Positions 30,999-38,837 of a DNA stretch of 64,000 nt are shown here, piece after piece. How positions within the stretch are numbered: the first letter of the stretch is position 1; each line of letters starts with the position of its first letter. A model generated the notes under the pieces. It saw nothing but the letters and a program-made list of their open reading frames with translations, searched no databases and had not been told where the DNA came from. Position numbers and translations under genes: made by a program. This DNA is from Polaromonas sp. OV174 (GTDB lineage Bacteria > Pseudomonadota > Gammaproteobacteria > Burkholderiales > Burkholderiaceae_C): contig NZ_FOKZ01000001.1 of assembly GCF_900112285.1 (NCBI RefSeq), positions 62,001 to 126,000 on the forward strand, written 5' to 3'.

Positions 30999-32153
30999 AT
31001 GGCCGCCGTTTTCGACAAACCCTCCCTTCTCAAGCGAACCCTCCCCATGCTGCAGGGCTTTGACGGCCTGCTGGCGTTTGCGGTTTTTCTGCTCGTCTGT
31101 GCCGGCCTGCTGATCATGTATTCCTCGGGCTACGACCATGGCACCCGCTTTGCCGACCATGGCCGCAACATGCTGATTGCCGGCGCCATCATGTTTGTGG
31201 TGGCGCAGATTCCGCCGCAGCGCCTGATGATGTTTGCCGTGCCGCTGTATCTGGCCGGCGTGACTCTGCTGGTGGCGGTGGCGGTCTTTGGCATCACCAA
31301 GAAGGGGGCCAAGCGCTGGCTCAACATCGGCGTGGTGATACAGCCCAGCGAAATCCTGAAAATTGCCATGCCGCTGATGCTGGCCTGGTGGTTCCAGAAG
31401 CGCGAAGGCCAGTTGCGGCCGCTGGATTTTGTGGTCGCCCTGGCGCTGCTGGCGGTGCCGGTCGGGCTGATCATGAAGCAGCCCGATCTGGGCACCTCCT
31501 TGCTGGTGATGGCCGCCGGCCTGGCGGTGATTTTCTTTGCCGGCCTGAGCTGGAAGCTGATTGTGCCGCCGGTGCTGCTGGCCCTGGTGGGCATATTTCT
31601 GGTGGTCTGGTATGAGCCGCAGCTGTGCGCCGACGGCGTGCGCTGGTTTGTTTTACACGACTACCAGCAGCAGCGTATCTGCACCCTGCTGGACCCTTCG
31701 CGCGACCCGCTGGGCAAGGGCTTTCACATCATCCAGGGCATGATCGCGATTGGCTCGGGCGGCATGTTTGGCAAGGGCTTTATGGCCGGCACGCAGACCC
31801 ATCTGGAGTTCATTCCCGAGCGCACCACCGACTTCATTTTTGCGGCCTTCTCCGAGGAGTTCGGCCTGATTGGCAATCTGCTGCTGATTGCCGGCTTCAT
31901 CTTCCTGATTATTCGCGGGCTGTTTATTGCCATGGACGCGCCCACGCTGTTTTCGCGGCTGCTGGCCGGCTCTTTGACCATGATTTTCTTTACCTACGCC
32001 TTCGTCAACATGGGCATGGTCAGCGGCATGCTGCCGGTGGTGGGCGTTCCCTTGCCCTTTATCAGCTACGGCGGCACGGCCATGGTGACACTGGGCCTGG
32101 CCATTGGCATGCTGATGTCGGTGGCCAAGGCCAGGCGCTTGATGCAGACCTGA
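30999..32153 (+). CDS. rodA: Rod shape-determining SEDS polymerase RodA
   Basis: 384 residues, about ten membrane helices. SEDS family: LLIMYSSGYDHG in the first helix, NIGVVIQPSEILKIAMP near 108, KQPDLGTSLLVMAAG near 165 and a C-terminal SGMLPVVGVPLPFISYGG. RodA polymerises side-wall glycan with PBP2; no pbp2 or mreBCD lies in the window, since its usual partners precede it in many species. ATG 30999 is probably at the transcript 5' end. Confidence 0.93.
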   Translation: MAAVFDKPSLLKRTLPMLQGFDGLLAFAVFLLVCAGLLIMYSSGYDHGTRFADHGRNMLIAGAIMFVVAQIPPQRLMMFAVPLYLAGVTLLVAVAVFGITKKGAKRWLNIGVVIQPSEILKIAMPLMLAWWFQKREGQLRPLDFVVALALLAVPVGLIMKQPDLGTSLLVMAAGLAVIFFAGLSWKLIVPPVLLALVGIFLVVWYEPQLCADGVRWFVLHDYQQQRICTLLDPSRDPLGKGFHIIQGMIAIGSGGMFGKGFMAGTQTHLEFIPERTTDFIFAAFSEEFGLIGNLLLIAGFIFLIIRGLFIAMDAPTLFSRLLAGSLTMIFFTYAFVNMGMVSGMLPVVGVPLPFISYGGTAMVTLGLAIGMLMSVAKARRLMQT

Positions 32154-32236
32154 GCAAACCGGAACGATCCGGGGGCGGGCCGCCCTTGCTGGGTTTTCTT
32201 CATCGCCCCACAAGCCGGCGGCAGGGGCGGACTGCC

Positions 32237-32242
32237 TACAAT
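32237..32242 (+). promoter_or_regulatory. -10 box immediately before tldD (leaderless pattern)
   Basis: TACAAT, then CGGCGC, then ATG at 32249: 6-nt gap and no ribosome site. Confidence 0.5.
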
Positions 32243-32248
32243 CGGCGC

Positions 32249-33775
32249 ATGACCTTACTCAACTCTGCTGCCGCGTCCGCTCGATTCACCAATGTGCAAG
32301 GGCGTCCACCGGCCCGCCCCACACGCGAGTCCACCTCCGAGCGCCTGGTCATCGCCCAAAAGCTGCTGCTGGAGCCCTTTGGCCTGAGCGATGCGGCGCT
32401 GAGCCGCGCACTGGGTGAAATCACCTCGTATGGCGTGGACGATGCCGATCTCTACTTTCAGTACACCCGCAGCGAAGGCTGGAGTCTGGAGGAGGGCATC
32501 GTCAAGACTGGCTCCTTCAGCATCGACCAGGGGGTGGGCGTGCGCGCCGTCAGCGGTGAGAAAACCGCGTTTGCCTATTCCGACGATATCTCCGAAGCTT
32601 CGCTGCTCGATGCCGCCCGCACCGTGCGCAGCATCTCGGGCGCCGGCAAGGCCGGCCGCGTCAAAACGCCGGCCCGCAAAATTGCCAGCAGCCGCTCGCT
32701 CTATCGCGATCTGGACCCGATTGCCACGCTGGGCAGCACGGCCAAGGTCAAGCTGCTGGAGAAAGTGGAGAAGCTGGCCAAGGCCAGGGATCCGCGCATT
32801 GTGCAGGTGATGGCCGGCCTGGCCAGCGAATATGACGTGGTGCTGGTGGCCCGCGCCGACGGCACGCTGGCCGCCGATGTGCGTCCTCTGGTGCGTTTGA
32901 GCGTGACGGTGATTGCCGAGCAAAAAGGCCGGCGCGAAGTGGGTTCGGGCGGCGGCGGCGGCCGTTTTGGCCTGGTTTATTTTGACGACGCGCAAATCGG
33001 CCACTATGTGGATGCCGCCGTGAATGCGGCGCTGACCAATCTGGATGCGCGCCCGGCGCCTGCCGGCCAGATGACCGTGGTGCTCGGCTCCGGCTGGCCC
33101 GGCATCTTGCTGCACGAAGCCATAGGTCACGGTCTGGAGGGCGATTTCAACCGCAAGGGTTCCAGCGCGTTTTCCGGCCGCATCGGCCAGCGCGTGGCAG
33201 CCAAGGGCGTGACGGTGCTCGATGACGGCACCATCGCCGACCGTCGCGGCTCGCTCAATGTCGATGACGAAGGCAACGCCAGCCAGCGCAATGTGCTGAT
33301 TGAAGACGGCATCTTGAAGGGCTATATCCAGGACTCCATGAATGCGCGCCTGATGGGTGTCAAACCCACCGGCAATGGCCGGCGTGAAAGCTATGCCCAT
33401 GTGCCCATGCCGCGCATGACCAACACCTACATGCTGGGCGGCGACAAGGCCCCCGAAGAAATTGTCGCCAGCATCAAGAAAGGCCTGTACGCCACCAATT
33501 TCGCCGGCGGCCAGGTCGACATCACCTCGGGCAAGTTCGTGTTCTCTGCCAGCGAAGCCTTCTGGGTGGAAAACGGCAAGATTCTTTATCCGGTCAAGGG
33601 CGCGACGATTGTTGGCAACGGCCCCGATGCGCTGACCCGTGTCACCATGATGGGCAATGACATGCGGCTGGACAGCGGCGTCGGCACCTGCGGCAAGGAA
33701 GGCCAGAGTGTGCCTGTGGGCGTGGGCCAGCCGACCTTGCGGATTGACGGGCTGACCGTGGGCGGCACCGCCTGA
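32249..33775 (+). CDS. tldD: Metalloprotease TldD
   Basis: 508 residues; about 25 longer than the E. coli protein because of an N-terminal extension (MTLLNSAAASARFTNVQGRP). The zinc motif HEAIGHGLEGD is near residue 290, followed by the conserved DDGTIADRRGSLNVDDEG and GRRESYAHVPMPRMTNTYM segments. TldD acts with TldE/PmbA as a heterodimeric protease (microcin maturation, CcdA degradation); PmbA is not in the window. ATG 32249 is the first in-frame ATG after the -10 box and fits a leaderless start; a later start near SERLVIAQKLL would give the standard length. Confidence 0.93.
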   Translation: MTLLNSAAASARFTNVQGRPPARPTRESTSERLVIAQKLLLEPFGLSDAALSRALGEITSYGVDDADLYFQYTRSEGWSLEEGIVKTGSFSIDQGVGVRAVSGEKTAFAYSDDISEASLLDAARTVRSISGAGKAGRVKTPARKIASSRSLYRDLDPIATLGSTAKVKLLEKVEKLAKARDPRIVQVMAGLASEYDVVLVARADGTLAADVRPLVRLSVTVIAEQKGRREVGSGGGGGRFGLVYFDDAQIGHYVDAAVNAALTNLDARPAPAGQMTVVLGSGWPGILLHEAIGHGLEGDFNRKGSSAFSGRIGQRVAAKGVTVLDDGTIADRRGSLNVDDEGNASQRNVLIEDGILKGYIQDSMNARLMGVKPTGNGRRESYAHVPMPRMTNTYMLGGDKAPEEIVASIKKGLYATNFAGGQVDITSGKFVFSASEAFWVENGKILYPVKGATIVGNGPDALTRVTMMGNDMRLDSGVGTCGKEGQSVPVGVGQPTLRIDGLTVGGTA

Positions 33776-33796
33776 GGCGTGGATTTACAGCTGTGC

Positions 33797-33802
33797 TACA
33801 GT
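33797..33802 (+). promoter_or_regulatory. Possible -10 box before the aroG leader peptide
   Basis: TACAGT ends 7 bases before the leader-peptide ATG, the spacing of the other leaderless starts in this window. A matching -35 is weak (TGAGGC at 18 bp), so transcription from upstream cannot be excluded. Confidence 0.35.
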
Positions 33803-33809
33803 TAATCAA

Positions 33810-33884
33810 ATGACATCTGCGAAATTTTATTTTGCTTACTTTTGGTTCTCAAGCGCCACCGGCGGTAGAGAGATCTTCGCGTAA
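33810..33884 (+). CDS. aroG leader peptide, aromatic-rich (24 residues)
   Basis: The frame starts at ATG 33810 and ends at TAA 33882-33884. Residues 6-13 are Phe-Tyr-Phe-Ala-Tyr-Phe-Trp-Phe: seven aromatic residues in eight (codons 33825-33848). The next gene makes the first intermediate of aromatic amino acid synthesis, and a strong intrinsic terminator lies 27 bp past the stop. This is the architecture of ribosome-mediated attenuation (compare the E. coli pheA and trp leaders). Its start shows no Shine-Dalgarno. The peptide itself probably has no function; its translation speed is the sensor. Seen: the codons and hairpins. Inferred: the regulation. Confidence 0.8.
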   Translation: MTSAKFYFAYFWFSSATGGREIFA

Positions 33885-33942
33885 GCAGAAAAATACGCAC
33901 CAAGAATCTTGAAAACCGCCGGGCCCCCGGCGGTTTTTTTTT
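33846..33942 (+). promoter_or_regulatory. Transcription attenuator of aroG (competing hairpins)
   Basis: Terminator: AAAACCGCCGGG (33912-33923) pairs with CCCGGCGGTTTT (33926-33937), followed by nine Ts. Antiterminator: CCGGCGGT (33859-33866) can pair with ACCGCCGG (33915-33922), and AGATCTT (33871-33877) with AAGAATCT (33902-33909, one bulge), destroying the terminator stem. Sequestering hairpin: TCTC (33847-33850) with GAGA (33868-33871) around CGCC/GGCG (33854-33857, 33861-33864). A ribosome stalled on the aromatic codons would open the sequestering hairpin and favour antitermination; one at the stop codon covers CCGGCGGT and lets the terminator form. Confidence 0.75.
33912..33942 (+). terminator. 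Intrinsic terminator in the aroG leader
   Basis: Perfect 12-bp G+C-rich stem (33912-33923 with 33926-33937) followed by nine Ts. It is placed 63 bp before aroG, not at the end of tldD (137 bp away), so it fits an attenuator better than a plain tldD terminator, though it would end tldD transcripts as well. Confidence 0.9.
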
Positions 33943-34005
33943 GCCCTTTCATTTTTGTTTGTACTGATTCCCGAAATTGTCTGAAATTTAACAAGGAAGC
34001 CTGCG

Positions 34006-35136
34006 ATGAATGCCAAAGCCACCTCCACCAGCCCACCCCAGGACAGCTGGTATGCGAACGTCGAAAAAACCAGCCAGACCGACGACGAACGCATCAAGGA
34101 CATCACCGTGCTACCCCCTCCCGAGCATCTCATTCGCTTCTTCCCGATTCGCGGCACCGCCGTCGAATCGCTGATTACCCAGACCCGCCAGAACATTCAC
34201 AACATCATCGCCGGCACGGATGATCGCCTGCTGGTGGTGATTGGCCCTTGCTCCATCCATGACCCGATGGCCGCGCTGGACTACGCGCGCCGCCTGGCCG
34301 AGCAGCGCACCAAATATGCAGGTACGCTGGAAATCGTGATGCGCGTGTACTTCGAAAAACCGCGCACCACCGTCGGCTGGAAGGGGCTGATCAACGACCC
34401 TTACCTGGATGAAACCTACCGCATCGACGAGGGCCTGCGGATTGCCCGCCAGTTGCTGATAGATATCAACCGCCTGGGCCTGCCTGCCGGCAGCGAGTTC
34501 CTGGATGTGATTTCCCCTCAGTACATTGGCGACCTGATCGCCTGGGGCGCGATTGGTGCGCGCACCACCGAAAGCCAGGTTCACCGCGAACTGGCCTCGG
34601 GACTGTCGGCGCCCATTGGCTTCAAGAACGGCACCGATGGCAACATCCGCATCGCCACGGATGCCATCCAGTCGGCCAGCCGTGGCCATCACTTCCTGTC
34701 GGTGCACAAAAACGGCCAGGTGGCCATCGTCAACACCAGCGGCAATAAAGACTGCCACGTCATCCTGCGCGGCGGCAAAACGCCCAATTACGACGCCGCC
34801 AGCGTGGCTGCGGCCTGTAAGGAGCTGGCCGCTTCCAAGCTGCCGGCCACCTTGATGGTCGATTGCAGCCATGCCAACAGCTCCAAGCAGCACGAAAAGC
34901 AGATCGAGGTGGCACGCGACATCGCGGCCCAGGTGGCCGGTGGCTCGCGCCAAGTGTTTGGCTTGATGGTGGAAAGCCATCTGAGCGCCGGTGCCCAAAA
35001 ATTCACCCCCGGCAAAGACGACTCCAAGGCACTGGAGTACGGCAAGAGCATTACCGACGCCTGTCTGGGCTGGGACGATTCGCTGGCCTTGCTGGAGTCA
35101 TTGTCGGCCGCGGTGCAAGCTCGTCGGGCGAAGTAA
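34006..35136 (+). CDS. aroG: 3-deoxy-7-phosphoheptulonate (DAHP) synthase, type I
   Basis: 376 residues. Condenses phosphoenolpyruvate and erythrose 4-phosphate, the first step of the shikimate pathway. AroFGH family: VVIGPCSIHDPMAALDYARRL near residue 75, EKPRTTVGWKGLINDP near 116, GSEFLDVISPQY near 163, GARTTESQVHRELASGLSAPIGFKNGTDG near 183, and MVDCSHANSSKQ near 284. Which aromatic acid inhibits the enzyme cannot be told by eye; E. coli counterparts differ by subtle residues. ATG 34006 has AAGGAAG upstream. Controlled in all likelihood by the leader attenuator. Confidence 0.95.
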   Translation: MNAKATSTSPPQDSWYANVEKTSQTDDERIKDITVLPPPEHLIRFFPIRGTAVESLITQTRQNIHNIIAGTDDRLLVVIGPCSIHDPMAALDYARRLAEQRTKYAGTLEIVMRVYFEKPRTTVGWKGLINDPYLDETYRIDEGLRIARQLLIDINRLGLPAGSEFLDVISPQYIGDLIAWGAIGARTTESQVHRELASGLSAPIGFKNGTDGNIRIATDAIQSASRGHHFLSVHKNGQVAIVNTSGNKDCHVILRGGKTPNYDAASVAAACKELAASKLPATLMVDCSHANSSKQHEKQIEVARDIAAQVAGGSRQVFGLMVESHLSAGAQKFTPGKDDSKALEYGKSITDACLGWDDSLALLESLSAAVQARRAK

Positions 35137-35139
35137 ATA

Positions 35140-35191
35140 CAGCGTGGCGCCTGCCGGCTCTTTCCGGGGCTGGGCGGGTGCGCTGGTTTTT
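35140..35191 (+). terminator. Possible terminator after aroG
   Basis: CAGCGT (35140-35145) can pair with GCGCTG (35180-35185), with a CCGG/CCGG pair inside, followed by GTTTTT. The stem is interrupted, so confidence is limited. Confidence 0.35.
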
Positions 35192-35262
35192 CCTGATTGG
35201 TTTTTGCGCCCTGAGTCGTCAAACATGGCGCAAAATTAATCATTTCTCTCCGAGGAGCCAGC

Positions 35263-35574
35263 ATGCGCAGCGAAATCAGAGTGATGTTTCCCGGCCGTCA
35301 ACCGGTGCAGGTCGATCTCAATGAAGTGCAGCCCATGCCACACGATGTGGCGCGCTGGTGGCTCAATGACCAGTTCACGCAAATGGGCTGTGAGCCGCTG
35401 CGGCCCACCGGCAAGCTGCTGACGGCCGACACGGTGGTGGTGGTGGCGCAAGCCGCCGGCCCGGACAAGTTCGAAGACAAAAAATGGGCGCTGGAGTTTG
35501 CACGCGCGGCCAGTTCAGCCTTGGGCAAACCCATGGTGCATATCGATGTAGCCACCTTGAGCATCAGTTATTGA
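35263..35574 (+). CDS. Conserved small protein of unknown function
   Basis: 103 residues, soluble, no membrane segment or signal peptide. Start ATG 35263 has CCGAGGAG 6-13 bases upstream, a strong ribosome site. Features: an N-terminal strand (EIRVMFPGRQPVQVDLNEV), WWLNDQFTQMG, and a C-terminal helix-strand (EFARAASSALGKPMVHIDVATLSISY). I do not recognise a named domain. Codon use is like the backbone genes, so it is probably real. A dispersed repeat follows directly after its stop. Confidence 0.7.
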   Translation: MRSEIRVMFPGRQPVQVDLNEVQPMPHDVARWWLNDQFTQMGCEPLRPTGKLLTADTVVVVAQAAGPDKFEDKKWALEFARAASSALGKPMVHIDVATLSISY

Positions 35575-35581
35575 TGTTATT

Positions 35582-35643
35582 TTTGGCTTTTTAAGGCGCA
35601 AGCCCAATAAGTACGGTCGCAAGGCGCTACCAAATAAATAGCA
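35582..35643 (+). repeat. Dispersed intergenic repeat copy between the small protein and mpl
   Basis: AAGCCCAATAAGTACGG, then TCGCAAGGCGCTACC and AAATAAATAGC, collinear with the copies at 30883 and 43673. It sits between convergent genes. Confidence 0.55.
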
Positions 35644-35714
35644 CAAACTCTGAGTCTGAGTTCTAGAACCCTGGCTGCGGAGGTGTTTACATGGGCGGAA
35701 GTTGCTGCGGGTCC

Positions 35715-37133
35715 TCAGGACTTCAGCGTGTCCAGTAGTTTGGCGTGAATGCCGCCAAAGCCGCCGTTGCTCATGCACAGCAAATGATCGCCCGGCCTAG
35801 CCGCTGCCTTGACCTGCGCCAGCAATTGATCCAGGTTGTCCGCCACTTGCGCCCGCTCGCCCATGGGCGCCAGTGCGGCCCTGGCGTCCCAGTCGAGACC
35901 GCCGGCATGGCAAAAAGCCAGATCAGCCTGCGCCAGGCTGGCCGGCAGCTGCGCCGTCATGCTGCCCAGTTTCATGGTGTTGCTGCGCGGCTCGAAGATG
36001 GCCAGTATGCGCGCCTGCGCGCCCTGAAGCTGGCGGCGCAGGCCGTCCACGGTGGTGTGTATGGCCGTCGGGTGATGTGCGAAGTCGTCGTAGACCGTGA
36101 TGTCGCCGTCGCTGCGACGGACCACGCCACGCACCTCCATGCGGCGCTTGACGTTCTGGAAGCTGGCCAGTGCTTCGGCGGCCTGCGCCGGCGTCACGCC
36201 GACATGCTCGGCCGCAGCCATGGCGGCCAGCGCATTGAGCTGGTTGTGCACGCCGCTGATGCCCCAGCGCACTTGGGCCACGGCCTGGCCGGCCTTGAGG
36301 ACCTGAAAGTCTTGCGGTTCGCCCTGGGCGCTAAAGCCATGGGTATTGCGTGCGGCATTGCCAAAGAGTATCTGTTCACTCCAGCAGCCCTGGGCCAGCA
36401 CGCGCTGCAGGCTGTCTTCCGCGGCATTCACGACCACGCGGCCCTGTGAGGGGACGGTGCGCACCAAGTGGTGAAACTGCCGCTCTATGGCCGCCAGGTC
36501 GGGAAAAATGTCGGCGTGATCAAACTCCAGATTGTTCAAAATGGCTGTGCGGGGGCGGTAGTGCACAAACTTGCTGCGCTTGTCGAAAAAGGCGGTGTCG
36601 TATTCGTCGGCCTCGATCACAAAGGTGTTGCCCTGGCCCAGTCGGGCCGACACGCCAAAGTTGAGCGGCACACCGCCTATGAGAAAGCCCGGCTGCAGCC
36701 CGGCCTGCTCCAGAATCCAGGCCAGCATGGCGGTGGTGGTGGTCTTGCCATGGGTGCCGGCCACGGCCAGCACATGGCGCGGCCCGGTGGCGTGATGGGT
36801 GGGGTGGTGCAGCACATGGCCAGACAGCCATTGCGGGCCGCTGGTATAGGGCAGGCCGCTATTGAGTATGGCTTCCATCAGCGGGTATTTCGGGCTGCCA
36901 TCGGCCAGGCGCGCGCGCGACACCACATTGCCGACCACAAACACATCGGGTGCAAAGCCCAGCTGGTCGGCGTCATAGCCCTCGATCAGCTCAATGCCCA
37001 GACCGCGCAGCTGGTCGCTCATGGGCGGATAAACGCCGGTGTCGCAACCCGTGACCTTGTGCCCCGCTTCGCGCGCCAGAGCCGCCAGACCGCCCATGAA
37101 AGTGCCGCAGATTCCCAGAATATGTATGTGCAT
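35715..37133 (-). CDS. mpl: UDP-MurNAc:L-Ala-gamma-D-Glu-meso-DAP ligase Mpl
   Basis: 472 residues. Peptidoglycan recycling: reattaches the recovered tripeptide to UDP-MurNAc. MurC-like three-domain fold with HILGICGTFMGGLAALAREAGH at the N-terminus, P-loop [13 protein letters not shown] near 110, EADEYDTAFFDKRSKFVHYRP near 168, DDFAHHPTAI near 335 and FEPRSNTMK near 364. I start at ATG 37133 (MHIHILG); the ATG three codons earlier lies inside the TAAAAT -10 box, which supports the shorter, leaderless start. Confidence 0.94.
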   Translation of the reverse strand: MHIHILGICGTFMGGLAALAREAGHKVTGCDTGVYPPMSDQLRGLGIELIEGYDADQLGFAPDVFVVGNVVSRARLADGSPKYPLMEAILNSGLPYTSGPQWLSGHVLHHPTHHATGPRHVLAVAGTHGKTTTTAMLAWILEQAGLQPGFLIGGVPLNFGVSARLGQGNTFVIEADEYDTAFFDKRSKFVHYRPRTAILNNLEFDHADIFPDLAAIERQFHHLVRTVPSQGRVVVNAAEDSLQRVLAQGCWSEQILFGNAARNTHGFSAQGEPQDFQVLKAGQAVAQVRWGISGVHNQLNALAAMAAAEHVGVTPAQAAEALASFQNVKRRMEVRGVVRRSDGDITVYDDFAHHPTAIHTTVDGLRRQLQGAQARILAIFEPRSNTMKLGSMTAQLPASLAQADLAFCHAGGLDWDARAALAPMGERAQVADNLDQLLAQVKAAARPGDHLLCMSNGGFGGIHAKLLDTLKS

Positions 37134-37140
37134 GGCGGGC

Positions 37141-37146
37141 ATTTTA
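37141..37146 (-). promoter_or_regulatory. -10 box immediately before mpl (leaderless pattern)
   Basis: Minus strand TAAAAT, then GCCCGCC, then ATG at 37133: 7-nt gap and no ribosome site. Confidence 0.5.
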
Positions 37147-37204
37147 GGCAGCTCTCCGGCCGGGCCTCTGGGCTGCTGGTTTCACGGCTCTTGTGTCTCT
37201 TAAG

Positions 37205-37262
37205 AAAAAAGAGGCTGTAGGCCAATGAATACATGCGGTGCAAGCTATTTATTCGATAGCAA
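37205..37262 (+). repeat. Dispersed intergenic repeat copy between mpl and the next gene
   Basis: GAGGCTGTAGGCCAATGAAT, then GCGGTGCAAGCTATTTA and TCGATAGC, collinear with the other copies in this window. Confidence 0.55.
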
Positions 37263-37368
37263 ATTCGGCTTCTGTGAACTTTAGGCGCCGACAGGCACCC
37301 AACCTGACGACAATGAGCGCTCCCCAACTTTCTCCTGCCCCGGCTCACCAGCCGGATCGACCCTGAAC

Positions 37369-37965
37369 GTGCAAACCCTCAAATCCGAAATTGCCGCCAC
37401 CGCCGCTGCGCTGGTCGTCGAAGAAGGGCTGGAATACGGCCCGGCCAAACGCCGCGCGCTCAAGCAGATGGCGCTGCCCGCGCGCACCGAGCTACCCGGC
37501 AACGATATGCTGGAAGATGCCGTGCGCGAGTACATCGCGCTGTTTTGTGCCGATACCCAGCCGGCCGAGTTGCTCGCCTTGCGCGAACTGGCCCTGGTCT
37601 GGATGCAGCGTCTGCCGCAATTCAGGCCCTATCTGGGCGGCGCGGTCTGGCATGGCACGGCCACGCGGCTGTCTGATATCTATATCCAGCTGTTTTGCGA
37701 TGACCCCAAATCGGCTGAAATTGCCCTGATTGATCACAATGTCGACTACGAACCGCGCACGGTGACGGGGTTTACGGGTGAACAGGTGGAGGCGCTCAGC
37801 CTGCGCAGCTTGTGCCGGCCCCTGAATGAAACCGTCGGCGTGCATCTTATGGTCTACGACCACGATGACCTGCGTGGTGCCTTGCGCCCCGACGCCAAAG
37901 GCCGGTCGCCGCGCGGCGACCTGGCGGCGGTACAAAAATTGTTATCTACCTCTTTGGGAGTTTGA
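37369..37965 (+). CDS. Conserved hypothetical protein
   Basis: 198 residues, mostly helical, no membrane segment. Notable stretches: VVEEGLEYGPAKRRALKQM, LPGNDMLEDAVREYIALFCADTQP, GGAVWHGTATRLSDIYIQLFCDDPKSAEIALIDHNVDYEPRTV. Homologues in related genomes are, to my memory, often labelled as an alanine ligase, but no Mur ligase motif is visible. The start is GTG 37369; an ATG at 37313 is out of frame and stops after 17 codons. tlpA-like follows after 3 bp, so the two are probably co-transcribed. Confidence 0.7.
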   Translation: MQTLKSEIAATAAALVVEEGLEYGPAKRRALKQMALPARTELPGNDMLEDAVREYIALFCADTQPAELLALRELALVWMQRLPQFRPYLGGAVWHGTATRLSDIYIQLFCDDPKSAEIALIDHNVDYEPRTVTGFTGEQVEALSLRSLCRPLNETVGVHLMVYDHDDLRGALRPDAKGRSPRGDLAAVQKLLSTSLGV

Positions 37966-37968
37966 GAA

Positions 37969-38517
37969 GTGAATCGCAGACATGTGCTTTATGGCGGCGT
38001 TGCCGCTGCGGCGGGGCTGGCCGGTGCCGGCGCGGCCTGGTGGAAATTCCAGCCGCACGACCTGGCAACGGGCGCCGGTGGGGCGGCGGAGGCCAGTCGG
38101 CTGATTGAAGCATTTTGGGCACTGAATTTTGATACGCCAGACGGCAAAAGCTTGCCCATGAGCAGCTTTCGCGGCAAGTGGCTGCTGGTGAATTTTTGGG
38201 CCACCTGGTGCCCGCCTTGCGTGGAAGAGCTGCCCTTGCTGGATTATTTTTACCAGGAAAACAAGAGTAAGGATTTGCAGATTGTCGGCTTGGCGGTTGA
38301 TCAGCCCAGCGCGGTGCGTACCTGGCTGGAGACCCGGCCGCTGAATTTTCCGGTCGGCATGGCTGGTTTGGGTGGCACGGATTTGAGCAAGTCCCTGGGC
38401 AACCAGTCCGGTGCCTTGCCCTTTTCCGTGGTCTTCGGAGCTTCCGGCCAGCTGCTTCACCGCAAGATTGGCCAGGTGCATCCTGAGGATCTCGTGCTTT
38501 GGTCCAAGCAAGGCTAG
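37969..38517 (+). CDS. TlpA/ResA-like thiol:disulfide oxidoreductase
   Basis: 182 residues. An N-terminal signal or anchor (RRHVLYGGVAAAAGLAGAGAAWW) directs it to the periplasm; a thioredoxin-like domain follows with the CPPC active site in VNFWATWCPPCVEELPLL near residue 80 and a cis-Pro segment (GALPFSVVFGASG) near 147. Such proteins reduce disulfides, often for cytochrome c maturation. Start GTG 37969 follows the previous gene by 3 bp. The RR near the N-terminus leaves a Tat-type signal possible. Confidence 0.88.
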   Translation: MNRRHVLYGGVAAAAGLAGAGAAWWKFQPHDLATGAGGAAEASRLIEAFWALNFDTPDGKSLPMSSFRGKWLLVNFWATWCPPCVEELPLLDYFYQENKSKDLQIVGLAVDQPSAVRTWLETRPLNFPVGMAGLGGTDLSKSLGNQSGALPFSVVFGASGQLLHRKIGQVHPEDLVLWSKQG

Positions 38518-38837
38518 TGTTGGGTGGCTCGGGCTTGGCTTGCTTGATCTCTTCCTAAATTCCATGAATTAACGGAATTTTCTTGTAATTTCGGTTTTCT
38601 ATTGGGTGTAGGCAGCTGCGCTGCACCCATCTGCTCATGCCGGCGTGTTCATTTTGGCCGGACTTGGCATGAGGTAAACTCTGCGCTTTCCGGGGCCGGC
38701 CCTAGGATGTGCCTGCGTAATTAATTGACTGATAAGCGCTTTAAGGCGTAAAAGCAGAGAGTAAGTGAAAAAAGAGGGGAGATGGTTGGTGCTGTCGAAA
38801 GTCTTGCACCATCACGTTTACCGTCGTTGGAGAATCT
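38518..38837. other. Intergenic region upstream of accB
   Basis: 320 bp with no credible gene. In many beta-proteobacteria aroQ sits just before accB, and it is not here. The region holds an interrupted hairpin around a GCAGCTGC palindrome (38604-38628) and a possible accB promoter (TTTTGG 38652-38657, 17 bp, TAAACT 38675-38680). It ends with GGAGAATCT before the accB ATG. Confidence 0.45.

Noticed and set aside
37313-37366. 17-codon ATG frame (MSAPQLSPAPAHQPDRP) before the conserved hypothetical gene
   Set aside because: Could be a frameshifted N-terminus or a leader peptide, but it is short, Pro/Ala-rich, lacks a -10 at the right distance and is out of frame with the gene.
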